In this document: positions 7,706-15,363 of the stretch, piece after piece
Layout: every line of letters starts with the position of its first letter
Numbering within the stretch: the stretch's first letter is position 1
Virus record (IMG/VR): IMGVR_UViG_3300028569_002587
Location: 1-24,687 of that record
Direction: 5' to 3' (one strand)
DNA from: a virus
Length of the DNA stretch: 24,687 nt
Notes under the pieces: generated by a model
The model's database searches: none
The model's input: the letters and a program-made list of their open reading frames with translations, nothing else
What the model was told of the DNA's origin: nothing
Program-made: the position numbers and the translations under genes

Positions 7706-7956
7706 GCGCAAATATTTTTAGAGAAATTTTTCATTACAGATCTTGCACCGTTAGCGACAAAATATTGTTTATTTTTAGCATAATAATCAGCTGACATCGT
7801 CTGCAGCTCTCCTCCGGTTTTATGAGTAAAGACCATCACACCTTTTCTAGGTTTAATAAAGTTAAATTTATGTGCACAAGCAGAGCAAAAAACAGTATTA
7901 GGTAGAACTTCTAGTCGCTCGTCTTCAATTTGATTACCACAGGGTCTGCAATTCAT
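7702..7956 (-). CDS. DksA/TraR-like zinc-ribbon protein (84 aa)
   Basis: Four cysteines in CxxC pairs (Cys3/Cys6 and Cys24/Cys27) frame the pattern CRPCGNQIEDERLEVLPNTVFC, close to the C4 zinc finger of DksA/TraR proteins (CxxCG-I-x-RL-x-P-x-C-x-x-C). The N-terminal coiled coil of DksA is absent, so a DksA-like effect on RNA polymerase cannot be assumed. The C-terminal half (GVMVFTHKTGGELQTMSADYY) is not one I can name. The stop overlaps the next gene by a GTGA junction. Role unknown; nucleic-acid or protein contact is inferred. Confidence 0.72.
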   Translation of the reverse strand: MNCRPCGNQIEDERLEVLPNTVFCSACAHKFNFIKPRKGVMVFTHKTGGELQTMSADYYAKNKQYFVANGARSVMKNFSKNICA

Positions 7957-8000
7957 ATCATTAATAATGCAGGTTTTTTTAAAAAGGTCAAGTTTTATTT

Positions 8001-9152
8001 TTATATATTATTAGTAGTAATACCCGGTGAGGAGGGTACTATAATACCTCCTATTTTATTTTCTACATTACCAGAACCATACAGAGCATAAATTGACGGG
8101 TTAGAATAACCACCAGCTATAATTCCTTCATCATTTATAATTCTTACATTTGTATGTCTTACAACTATAGCAGGTCCAAATAATTCCTTTCTGTTATAAG
8201 AATAATTTGTATAACCTTTGCCGCCTTCTATTCTTGCTCTGCTATCACACCCATCTCTACCTCTTCCACCTGCCCCCCCTCCGGCGCTTCCACCTGCCCC
8301 TCCTATACATAAATTGCAATCACGGCTTTGAGCTTCTTGATCACGTGCACTTCCATCACTTCCCGGAGATCCATCAGGGCGGCCTTTAGCTCCACCCTTG
8401 CCAGCTGTATAAGGTTGGTAAATAGTTTGACAAAATATATCAAAAAGATTTATTGCAGGACAAGCTTCCCGAGATTTCGGTTCTGCTGCAATAGAATCAC
8501 CTCCATCACCTCCTTTTGTAGCTTCTACTGACATTAATCCTTGAGTATACTTTGCATCCTGCCCCGCGAGGCCTCCCGAAGCAGTAACCTCGCTTCCTGG
8601 TGTAACAGACTCTGTTGATGTCTTAATGCCTCCGCTTCCTCCTCCCCCTGCGCCGCCGCATAAACCCATGGATTTATCGGCTGCCTTACCTCCCTTACCT
8701 CCTCCAGCAGCAACTGTTAAAGTTGCTACTGTAACATCATGTGTTATAATTATACTGCCATTTTCAACAGATGATGCTACCTGAGCAGGTGGAGTAAAAG
8801 TATCTGAACCTTTATAATTTTTTTGACCGTAAGCGCCTATTATTTTACCTTTATTAATAATGGTTATTCTATCGTAAGGTCTAAACCTACTATCAATTAA
8901 AATAGCAGGTACGCAACTCGAAGCTGCAGGCAAATTGTTTATTAATGGCGCTAGATCTGAAGCAGAAATTACTGTACCTGGTTGAATTGTAAGAATAGCA
9001 TTTAATTTTTTACTTGCATTGGTCCATCTATAACCATAAACTCTATCAGTGTAATTTCCAATCCATTTATACAAATCTATATCGGAAGTTGTTTCTATAT
9101 CTGCCACAACATGAAACCAAGAAGTATAATACCCAGGAGGTCTTACGGACAT
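8001..9152 (-). CDS. Glycine-rich tail-fibre tip adhesin (gp38-like architecture)
   Basis: A 383-aa protein. Residues 1 to about 120 are an ordinary mixed domain (MSVRPPGYYTSWFHVVADI; DRITIINKGKIIGAYG). Residues about 145-310 are packed with Gly-Gly runs (AAGGGKGGKAADK, GGAGGGGSGG, GGAGGSAGGGAGG) separated by variable segments. The end is a beta-rich cap. This pattern matches receptor-binding adhesins of T-even phages (the gp38 type), in which glycine stretches form polyglycine-II helices and the intervening loops contact the receptor. It contains an unusual set of cysteines (SREACPAIN, DIFCQ, DCNLCIGG, GCDS). It is the last gene of a four-gene fibre operon and starts 2 bases after the previous stop. 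The family call is by architecture, not by alignment. Confidence 0.75.
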   Translation of the reverse strand: MSVRPPGYYTSWFHVVADIETTSDIDLYKWIGNYTDRVYGYRWTNASKKLNAILTIQPGTVISASDLAPLINNLPAASSCVPAILIDSRFRPYDRITIINKGKIIGAYGQKNYKGSDTFTPPAQVASSVENGSIIITHDVTVATLTVAAGGGKGGKAADKSMGLCGGAGGGGSGGIKTSTESVTPGSEVTASGGLAGQDAKYTQGLMSVEATKGGDGGDSIAAEPKSREACPAINLFDIFCQTIYQPYTAGKGGAKGRPDGSPGSDGSARDQEAQSRDCNLCIGGAGGSAGGGAGGRGRDGCDSRARIEGGKGYTNYSYNRKELFGPAIVVRHTNVRIINDEGIIAGGYSNPSIYALYGSGNVENKIGGIIVPSSPGITTNNI

Positions 9153-9154
9153 AA

Positions 9155-10174
9155 TTATGTTGTTGGTAGAAGGTCTCCAAAAAGAAAATACCTATTTCCG
9201 TTAGCCAATAAACAGGTAGCAACCGAATTAGTAAAAGCTAACTTTCTGAAATTTTGAGCAGGAGAAGTTAAAACAGTAACGCTAGAGCCTGCTTGTAACA
9301 CAACATCAGCGATACCAGCTCTGACAAAAGATACCTGCAATCCTTCTCTTAATCCAGAAGGTAAATTTACTGTAACTATAGTAGCGGAATTAATAATAAT
9401 AGTTCTATTATCATATTTGTTCTGTAGATTTAAAGTAGTTCCATCAGTCTGAGAAGACCAATATACAGGTGGCTTGGTTCCAGTCACTTCACTAATGAGA
9501 TCTCTTACATTAATCGCATTATAATTATCAGTTAAAACTGTATTATTATAATCTCTATTTAAAATTGCTGTAGAAACTTCTACAGGCATCGACTTGACCC
9601 AAGCTGTAGTGTTTATGTTTTGTGTTTTTAGTATTGCACTATCTGAAAAATTAACATTATCACTGTTTATAGTAATAGAGTTGGAGCTAGAATTACTCAA
9701 TATACTAATACTATTTTCTGTAGTATTTAATTGTGATTTTAAAGTTATTAATTTTGAAGAAGAAGACGAATTAATTTTTATAGAGGTTGTATTAGCCTCT
9801 AGCTCTTTCGATCCTAGGGTAAGTGTTCTATCAACAGAAGCTCTATTTTGTGTGTAGTTATCATCAGCTGTTTCTTTTCTTCTACTAAAAATATTATCTA
9901 CAAAAATATTACTACCTATATCAAGATTTTGTCTTATTTGCAGATCAGTATGCTTACAGTTAATTTTATCACCAGCTGTTAAAAAACCTCCATCGTAAGA
10001 TAAATTATTTCCTTCATTATTAAAACCAAAATTTTCTTGTTCTCTATTATATAAACAATAACGTGCCAAAGAAAGAGGCCCTACCGCTTTAGTATTGGTT
10101 TGCAATCCTCCATCTTTACCAGTTATATTTGTTTGAACCGCAAAATCGACTGAAATTTGTGCTACAGCTGGCAT
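9155..10174 (-). CDS. Tail fibre/virion structural protein
   Basis: A 339-aa protein. The N-terminus (AVAQISVDFAVQTNI) and an LQIRQNLDIGSNIFVDNIFSR stretch are fibre-like. The middle is rich in Ser/Asn with short beta repeats (KINSSSSSKLITLKS, ISILSNSSSNSITIN). The C-terminal ~100 residues form a beta domain (TIIINSATIVTVNLPSGLREG, VSFVRAGIADVVLQAGS, NGNRYFLFGDLLPTT) of a type often found at the end of phage tail appendage proteins. It is in tight operon order, with 4 bases after the previous stop and 2 before the next start. A perfect TATAAATA lies 5 nt before the ATG. Confidence 0.72.
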   Translation of the reverse strand: MPAVAQISVDFAVQTNITGKDGGLQTNTKAVGPLSLARYCLYNREQENFGFNNEGNNLSYDGGFLTAGDKINCKHTDLQIRQNLDIGSNIFVDNIFSRRKETADDNYTQNRASVDRTLTLGSKELEANTTSIKINSSSSSKLITLKSQLNTTENSISILSNSSSNSITINSDNVNFSDSAILKTQNINTTAWVKSMPVEVSTAILNRDYNNTVLTDNYNAINVRDLISEVTGTKPPVYWSSQTDGTTLNLQNKYDNRTIIINSATIVTVNLPSGLREGLQVSFVRAGIADVVLQAGSSVTVLTSPAQNFRKLAFTNSVATCLLANGNRYFLFGDLLPTT

Positions 10175-10178
10175 AATA

Positions 10179-10703
10179 TTATTTATATAGCAACAGACTT
10201 ACTTTATCTGCATAAGCATATCTAGAGCTATTACTTGTAAAGGTTGAATAAAAAGTTTGTATTTTAAAACTTGTTAAAGTTGGTGAATAATTACGAGAGC
10301 TTAAATCACTACCAGAATTCTTAACAAAGAAAGTATTAGCAGCACTTATAGGATCTTGAGTGTTTGTTGTTATAGATCCTGTAATAATGTAATTATTATC
10401 AGTAAAAGTATTTTGATTTAAAGTTATATAATATTCTCCAATATTTGGAGTAATACCTGTAGTTGTCACTCCACTAGATACTCCTATTACATTTGAAGAT
10501 TTACTTAAAATTTCACAAGGGTAATTTTTATTAGTTACTGGGTTAGGTACTATACCGTTAAATACTACCCAAGCTCTTGCAACTCCAGGTAATTCTGAAG
10601 GATCTACAAACAGAGGTATATTAGATTGTTTAGAAAGAAGAGTAGTATTTAAATTACTATTCTTAAGACTTTCTATTAGTGTTGCGCCAAGTTCGTTTCC
10701 CAT
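10179..10703 (-). CDS. Virion structural protein with tail-fibre C-terminal domain
   Basis: A 174-aa protein. After a short helical N-terminus it shows the pattern ARAWVVFNG ... NIGEYYITLN ... DNNYIITGS ... FKIQTFYS, which I recognise as the beta domain seen in many phage fibre and tail proteins (usually kAWVnFnG ... G.Y.v.f). It starts 1 base after the preceding fibre gene, so translation is probably coupled. A GATAAATA box (10719-10726) lies inside the end of that gene, 15 nt upstream. Confidence 0.68.
   Translation of the reverse strand: MGNELGATLIESLKNSNLNTTLLSKQSNIPLFVDPSELPGVARAWVVFNGIVPNPVTNKNYPCEILSKSSNVIGVSSGVTTTGITPNIGEYYITLNQNTFTDNNYIITGSITTNTQDPISAANTFFVKNSGSDLSSRNYSPTLTSFKIQTFYSTFTSNSSRYAYADKVSLLLYK
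10180..10187 (-). promoter_or_regulatory. TATAAATA, perfect T4 late-promoter match, 5 nt before the fibre gene at 10174
   Basis: On the minus strand TATAAATA is followed by ATATT and then ATG at 10174. The box overlaps the last codons and stop of the upstream gene (Leu-Tyr-Lys-stop), so a chance match through coding constraint is possible. Confidence 0.45.
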
Positions 10704-10704
10704 A

Positions 10705-11826
10705 TTATATTATTGTAATATTTATCTCATATACATCTATAGGTTTAGAATAAAAACTATCATATACAAAGAAATCAAAAGAAGTAAGTGTTCTAGAACT
10801 AGCATCAACCGTACCGTTGACAATAAAATCTACGTCATTTCCATTGTCTACGTTAAAAGAAACTTGCGCTATATAATCTATTGTATCTAAGGTACCACTA
10901 TCAATATATACCCTAAACCTTGTATAATTGGTATTATTATCCGGATCTGATACAACACTTGAAATATTTGTAGATATAATTTTATCAAATACACCTGTTG
11001 GACTACCATATTTTGAGTCTACTTGATCTCCAGGGTCATAACCACTTATTTTTCTAAAAAGACCTTTAGCTTTTAACGCATGTGGAGATAATGCTATCGA
11101 TGTAGGTGATATAAATCTATTAGATACAGTTTTTTCTTTTATCTCGGTTGAAGTAGCAGCGAGATCTTCAGGTATTACATCAATAGTAACATCTCCTGAT
11201 ACACTACTCATCCTTGTAGCAAAGCCGGATAAGGCCCTATGTACACCTAGAATTGTTGGATATGCTCCAACGTTACCAATACTTACTTGAACATTTGCTC
11301 CTTGCTGTAAGGGGGTTTCAAACTTGATAGCTGTAGTACCACCGTAAAACGTACTTACGTTAATTAGTGTATAATCTGATGGATAAGACTGTAAGATACC
11401 GTTTCTATATACATCAACATATCTCCAAGCATTATCATATGAAGTATCTGACTTTTCAAAGAAATAAAGAGGGGTTGTGTTTTTATCAAGTCCGGATATG
11501 GCTACTGTATTAGAAGCAAAAAAACCAGGCTGACCGGCTCGAGCATCATCTATCTCATAAAAGTATCTTCTTGTATAAGCGTGATCATCAACGTATTTTT
11601 TAGGTGCAGCGTACCAATCTTCCCTAGGCATTAAGGAGGTAAGAGCAAGAAAACCTGTCATAGGTTTATTCGGCAAAGTACCAGTAAGCTGAATGTAACC
11701 TCCTCCTACCACTCCACCTCCTAGAACATCAGATAGTGTTTTTGCACTAATACTCTTCTTTGCAGGTGGTATATCAATATACACTTCTTCCGGTGTAGCA
11801 AAATTTACTGAAATTGTAGATGCCAT
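10705..11826 (-). CDS. Tail fibre protein with YRNGxLQ domain
   Basis: A 373-aa fibre protein. Residues about 50-80 hold LTGTLPNKPMTGFLALTSLMP...YAAPKKYVDDHAYT, a variant of the HAATKKYVDD motif of phage fibres. Around 135-190 is a YVDVYRNGILQSYPSDYTL ... IKFETPLQQGANVQVSIG domain, common in phage fibre stalks. The C-terminal third is beta-rich (TRFRVYIDSGTLDTIDY, DVDFIVNGTVD). It is the first gene of the fibre operon 11826-8001. The start is preceded by a perfect AT palindrome containing a TTTAAATA box, and no Shine-Dalgarno is seen. Confidence 0.78.
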   Translation of the reverse strand: MASTISVNFATPEEVYIDIPPAKKSISAKTLSDVLGGGVVGGGYIQLTGTLPNKPMTGFLALTSLMPREDWYAAPKKYVDDHAYTRRYFYEIDDARAGQPGFFASNTVAISGLDKNTTPLYFFEKSDTSYDNAWRYVDVYRNGILQSYPSDYTLINVSTFYGGTTAIKFETPLQQGANVQVSIGNVGAYPTILGVHRALSGFATRMSSVSGDVTIDVIPEDLAATSTEIKEKTVSNRFISPTSIALSPHALKAKGLFRKISGYDPGDQVDSKYGSPTGVFDKIISTNISSVVSDPDNNTNYTRFRVYIDSGTLDTIDYIAQVSFNVDNGNDVDFIVNGTVDASSRTLTSFDFFVYDSFYSKPIDVYEINITII

Positions 11827-11830
11827 TTAT

Positions 11831-11853
11831 AATAGTTATTTAAAATAACTATT
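11831..11853. other. Perfect 11-bp AT palindrome containing a TAAATA box
   Basis: AATAGTTATTT (11831-11841) and its exact reverse complement (11843-11853) are separated by one base, so any RNA hairpin would open a few pairs at its tip. It fills the gap between the deaminase stop and the fibre start. On the minus strand it contains TTTAAATA (11837-11844) 10 nt before ATG 11826 and is not followed by a T-run, so it does not look like a terminator for the minus-strand genes. Confidence 0.6.
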
Positions 11854-11854
11854 T

Positions 11855-12277
11855 TTACACTAAAATTCGGGTAAGCTTTATATTATAAAACCTAAAAATT
11901 TCTTTTGAATTATCAGCACAAGAGTTTTCGTACTCTGAAACATACACCACTTCTGGTATATTCCAAGCTACTATCTGTTTTGCACAAGCTTCACATGGTA
12001 ATAAGGTTACTGCTACTAATCTAGCTTCGTTTCTACTAAAAAGAGAAAGTAAGTTTGTTTCTGCATGAAGCATAAAAGGTCTTCTTTTATCTCTATCTAG
12101 CCAAAAGTCTTCTGATACGCTTATACCCCCCTGCAGACCATTATACGCCACTCCTAACACTCTATTATCATAACCTAAAGCACATGCGCCTACTTTCCTA
12201 TATGGATCTTCTGATCTAAGAGAAGCAGTAGTAGCTAATCTTGCTGCGTACTCATCCCAGGGTAGTCTAGAAGACAT
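11855..12277 (-). CDS. dCMP deaminase-like cytidine/deoxycytidylate deaminase
   Basis: A 140-aa protein with both zinc-site motifs of the deaminase superfamily: His71-Ala-Glu73 (LHAETNLLSLF, with the catalytic Glu) and Pro94-Cys-Glu-Ala-Cys98 (PCEAC). YRKVGACAL and VAYNG stretches upstream are typical of deoxycytidylate deaminases. The expected reaction is dCMP to dUMP, feeding thymidylate synthesis. The length is short of T4 Cd (193 aa), and the extra zinc-binding histidine insert of T4 Cd is not obvious. It overlaps the nuclease gene upstream by 11 bases. A general CMP/dCMP-type deaminase is possible. Confidence 0.85.
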   Translation of the reverse strand: MSSRLPWDEYAARLATTASLRSEDPYRKVGACALGYDNRVLGVAYNGLQGGISVSEDFWLDRDKRRPFMLHAETNLLSLFSRNEARLVAVTLLPCEACAKQIVAWNIPEVVYVSEYENSCADNSKEIFRFYNIKLTRILV

Positions 12278-12977
12278 AATTAAGACAGCTCTCTACTTCT
12301 TCCTTTAAATAAGGTACATTATATCTCACCCATTTTGCTTTTGTGAGATCGTCGTAATTTTCTACTTTTGAACGCTTTAACCAGTAAAAACAGAGTCGAT
12401 CTACGTCTTTACCAGTTATATTTCTATAAAAATAAGCATAAAAAGAGAGTTGTAAGCTATATTTAAAATACTCACCATTTGGTAAGTGTGAAACCGGGTT
12501 TAAAAGAAATTTATCTTCGTATTCGTTTGTATATTTTATTTGCTTATTAGTCTTAAAATCAACAATACTAAATTTGCTATCCCCGTCAACAATGAGATCT
12601 GATGTACCAGCAATTTTATGCTGAGGGTCGTAAATAACAGATTCTGTTATAAAATTACCTCCAAACATAGAGGTCACTTCATTAACGATCTCCTTTACAG
12701 GCTTAAAGAAAGGACCTGGCTCAACTGTTTTCTTTATAAGTGCGTTCTCAATTAAACTATGCACTTTAGTTCCAAAATCAGTACTATCTTTATTTTTCTT
12801 AGTCCAGCTTTCTCTTACAGTTTCTACACTCATCCCATATTTCGAAGCGTAGGCTTTGCTCTTTTGCTCAAAATCAAATTGAGGTGCAAACTGATTAATA
12901 AATCTTGTGACGCTCTTATATTCCTGACCTAGTTCATCACTGTAAATGTGACTTACAGGTTCTAAAGTTATTTTCAT
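12267..12977 (-). CDS. RecB-like PD-(D/E)XK exonuclease
   Basis: A 236-aa protein with the RecB-family nuclease motifs in order: FGTKVHSLIE with His73, Glu112 (ITESVIYD), Asp127 (AGTSDLIV), Asp140-Phe-Lys142 (SIVDFKTNK) and the QLSFYAY motif (Gln176, Tyr180). Such enzymes degrade or resect DNA and are common in marine phages, where they may help recombination or host DNA breakdown. Its start shares one base with the previous stop (TAATG), and its end overlaps the deaminase start, so the three small genes and the deaminase form one tightly coupled unit downstream of the portal gene. Confidence 0.88.
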   Translation of the reverse strand: MKITLEPVSHIYSDELGQEYKSVTRFINQFAPQFDFEQKSKAYASKYGMSVETVRESWTKKNKDSTDFGTKVHSLIENALIKKTVEPGPFFKPVKEIVNEVTSMFGGNFITESVIYDPQHKIAGTSDLIVDGDSKFSIVDFKTNKQIKYTNEYEDKFLLNPVSHLPNGEYFKYSLQLSFYAYFYRNITGKDVDRLCFYWLKRSKVENYDDLTKAKWVRYNVPYLKEEVESCLNYVF

Positions 12978-13174
12978 TAATTAGTATTATAAGGGTCAAC
13001 TATTTGAAAATCAATGTCTTTATTAAAGCATCCAACTTGAAGTACATTACTTAATCCTATGAATTGATCTTTTGTGAGATAAAGAATACCTATATCATCT
13101 TTATCTGTTTTTACCTGCACATGAACACCTCCTCGTGATGTTTTACTAGTAACAATTAGTTCTATACCGTTCAT
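12977..13174 (-). CDS. Small hypothetical protein (65 aa)
   Basis: Compact and soluble with alternating strands (IELIVTSKTSRGGVHVQVKTD, DIGILYLTKDQFIGLSNVL). I do not recognise a family. Both ends overlap neighbours through TAATG junctions (13174 and 12977), strong evidence that it is translated with them. Confidence 0.75.
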   Translation of the reverse strand: MNGIELIVTSKTSRGGVHVQVKTDKDDIGILYLTKDQFIGLSNVLQVGCFNKDIDFQIVDPYNTN

Positions 13175-13371
13175 TAATCTTCACAAAAACCGTTCTTAAG
13201 ACTAAAAACAATTTTTCCATTGCTAATTATTCTTACGATTTCCTCTCTCAATGCATTAACTTGATCTAAGCACCATTTATGTGCTGAGACCACATTAGCT
13301 TCTTTTACTTGTATTTTTCTACATTTATTCTTATCATAAATGTCTTCGACTATTACCAAATAATTATTCAT
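13174..13371 (-). CDS. Small hypothetical protein (65 aa)
   Basis: A beta-alpha-beta-like small protein (NNYLVIVEDIYDKNKCRKIQV, then a helix SAHKWCLDQVNALREEIVRII, then KIVFSLKNGF). No family recognised. It ends in a TAATG overlap with the next gene, and its start lies 48 bases beyond the portal stop with AAAG close to the ATG. Confidence 0.72.
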   Translation of the reverse strand: MNNYLVIVEDIYDKNKCRKIQVKEANVVSAHKWCLDQVNALREEIVRIISNGKIVFSLKNGFCED

Positions 13372-13419
13372 TCTTTAATATATAATAGCTTACTTTTTAT
13401 TTTTTACAAGACTTTTTTT

Positions 13420-15213
13420 TTAAATTGGTGCAGCTGTGCCTACTTCAGGAGCTGGCGCGCCTGCTTCTGGTGGAGGTCCAAATTCCGGAGGGGCTGCTTC
13501 TCCACCTTCCATCGGGGGTGCTCCTGCTCCCGTATCTCCGTCTGGCATCATACTTCCTGGACTACCAGCAGCCATAGGTTGACCTTCTACACCACCACCC
13601 GGGGCAGCTGCTTTCTTCCAGTTAGGACCTGCTGCTTGTATTTGAGATAATTCCCATTCGAATTCTCTATCTTTTCTCAAGAATTCTCTATTCACCAAGA
13701 CTTCTTTATCAGACCATTTGAGATATCGTCTTTGAGCATACGTTTTAGAAATACTTTCATTTTGAGTCATTTGATTAAAAGCGTTTGCTTTAATTTCTAA
13801 TTTTTGCGATTCTCTTAATTCGTAGAAATTTGTTGGTGGTGTAAACTCTAAGTTAAATTGTGATTCTTTAAGATCACTCTTTTTCCAAATATTTTTTAAT
13901 TTAAGGTGTGTAATAAAACCATTCTTAAGACCTGTTGCAAAGTGTTGCTGCATTCTAACAAGAAATTTAGCAAATTTTAACTCCTCTCTTAACATTGTCA
14001 TGGAGTCATTAATTGCACTCTCTTTATTAAGTCGTCCTACAGGTACCTTCAAGGCTTCATATAATTTTTCTTGAAAATATTTGATGTCTGCCAATTGATC
14101 AAGATTAGCAGCACCAGGAAGCGAGTTTACTGTTGTACCCTCAGAGCCTTGTCTTTTTGCAAACCAGTAATTGTCAAGATATGATTGAGGATTAAATTTA
14201 TTTGCCTGTCCCCCTTGAGAGGAATCGTATGTTCTCTTGGACCAATAAGATTGCATGAGACGCTTTACATAAGCTTCTGCTTTTGGAGGTGACATATTAC
14301 CTACGTCAACACTAAAGACTAATCTTTCCGGAGCCCGGGCTAATCTGTAAATGACAATGCTGTCCTCAATCATAGAAAGCTGACGATATGCTCTTCTACA
14401 GTTTTCAATAAAAGGAATACGCATTGTTTTATTTTCATTCCAAGTCCCTGAATTAATGTACGTAACTTGATTTTTATCAAGCGGTATTAACTGATAATCA
14501 AGAATTTTATTAGGATTAGTAGGATCAAAAATAGGCTTTCTCAAGATATAACCTTTAATAATCATATTCTGAACGTTACCAAAGATAGGATCAACTAATT
14601 CTGTAGGTACTAGAAGTGCACCTAAGATTCCAGCTTCAGGATAATCACTGTGTATGACATGTTCAAAATATAATTCACCGTCTGTTAGAATATTTCTAAA
14701 ATACTCCCATCCTTTTTCTTCTAATTCGAAATGTTCTATATATTTTTGAAATTCTTCCTCAATATCTGTTTTTACAGATGAAGGTAACTCATCATTTTTA
14801 TAAACTACTTTAATAATACAACCGCTATCGTCTTTATTAATGCATTCATCACAAATCTCATCTAACGCATTTGCAACTTCAGCAAATGCACCCATTACTC
14901 TATAATCTCTTAATCTCGAAATTTTGTCCGCCTGAACGTTGGCGTACATGTATTGAGAAAAATTAGTGTCAATATTAAAAAACGCTGACGGAGAATCATT
15001 ATTAAATTGAGTGTTAGATGATACTGAGTGTTTAGTAAGAGCTTCAACTTTTTTTGAACCCGTATCCTGGAATTCAGCAAACTTAGGATTAAGTTTTTCA
15101 ATTGTATCTAGTGTATTATAAGAACCATACGGAAGATAGGTATTGACGTAGTTCATCAATGATTTTCCGAATGTATTCTCTCTGCCAGTACTGGAATTGC
15201 CGTATTCTGCCAC
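13420..15213 (-). CDS. 20: Portal vertex protein (T4 gp20 homologue)
   Basis: A 597-aa protein from GTG 15213. The core carries the hallmark gp20 segment: RAYRQLSMIEDSIVIYRLARAPER, then VFSVDVGNMSPPKAEAYVKR, SYLDNYWFAKRQGSEGTTV, and LPGAANLDQLADIKYFQ followed by LYEALKVPVGRL. Twelve copies form the dodecameric ring through which DNA is packaged and to which the neck attaches. It is longer than T4 gp20 (524 aa) because of a Pro/Gly/Ala-rich tail from about residue 535 (GGGVEGQPMAAGSPG... to GTAAPI), which is also locally GC-rich. A CTAAATA box lies 5 nt before the GTG. The start is supported because no other in-frame start lies nearby upstream. Confidence 0.97.
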   Translation of the reverse strand: MAEYGNSSTGRENTFGKSLMNYVNTYLPYGSYNTLDTIEKLNPKFAEFQDTGSKKVEALTKHSVSSNTQFNNDSPSAFFNIDTNFSQYMYANVQADKISRLRDYRVMGAFAEVANALDEICDECINKDDSGCIIKVVYKNDELPSSVKTDIEEEFQKYIEHFELEEKGWEYFRNILTDGELYFEHVIHSDYPEAGILGALLVPTELVDPIFGNVQNMIIKGYILRKPIFDPTNPNKILDYQLIPLDKNQVTYINSGTWNENKTMRIPFIENCRRAYRQLSMIEDSIVIYRLARAPERLVFSVDVGNMSPPKAEAYVKRLMQSYWSKRTYDSSQGGQANKFNPQSYLDNYWFAKRQGSEGTTVNSLPGAANLDQLADIKYFQEKLYEALKVPVGRLNKESAINDSMTMLREELKFAKFLVRMQQHFATGLKNGFITHLKLKNIWKKSDLKESQFNLEFTPPTNFYELRESQKLEIKANAFNQMTQNESISKTYAQRRYLKWSDKEVLVNREFLRKDREFEWELSQIQAAGPNWKKAAAPGGGVEGQPMAAGSPGSMMPDGDTGAGAPPMEGGEAAPPEFGPPPEAGAPAPEVGTAAPI

Positions 15214-15218
15214 GATTA

Positions 15219-15226
15219 TATTTAGT
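15219..15226 (-). promoter_or_regulatory. ACTAAATA, candidate late promoter, 5 nt before the portal start
   Basis: On the minus strand ACTAAATA is followed by TAATC and then the GTG start at 15213. The same octamer precedes the virion gene at 19070. No Shine-Dalgarno is present. Confidence 0.45.
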
Positions 15227-15264
15227 TATTTAATTTTATTATCTACTGATTTAAAAAAATATAG

Positions 15265-15293
15265 TTGATTTTTGTAATACCTATCATTAAAAT
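15265..15293 (+). promoter_or_regulatory. Possible sigma70-type promoter for the rightward genes
   Basis: TTGATT (15265-15270), a 17-bp spacer and TAAAAT (15288-15293) lie in the divergent gap ahead of the DUF366 gene. This could give early or middle transcription of the replication-type genes. AT-rich sequence makes such matches easy to find, so confidence is low. Confidence 0.3.
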
Positions 15294-15363
15294 CTTTATA
15301 GATATAAAAAGAAAAAATAATTTTTTTTATTGATTTATTTTTTATTTAAGTTATTATTTACTT

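Noticed and set aside
7936-7980. CTGCA/TGCAG hairpin followed by a T-run on the plus strand
   Set aside because: The stem is only five pairs with a loop near 20 nt, the orientation is against all nearby genes, and part of it is inside the zinc-ribbon coding sequence.
13309-13650. Plus-strand frame opposite the portal C-terminus
   Set aside because: It is opposite the Pro/Gly/Ala-rich portal tail and two small genes that are locked by TAATG overlaps. It has low-complexity Cys/Ser/Arg content and no start signal.
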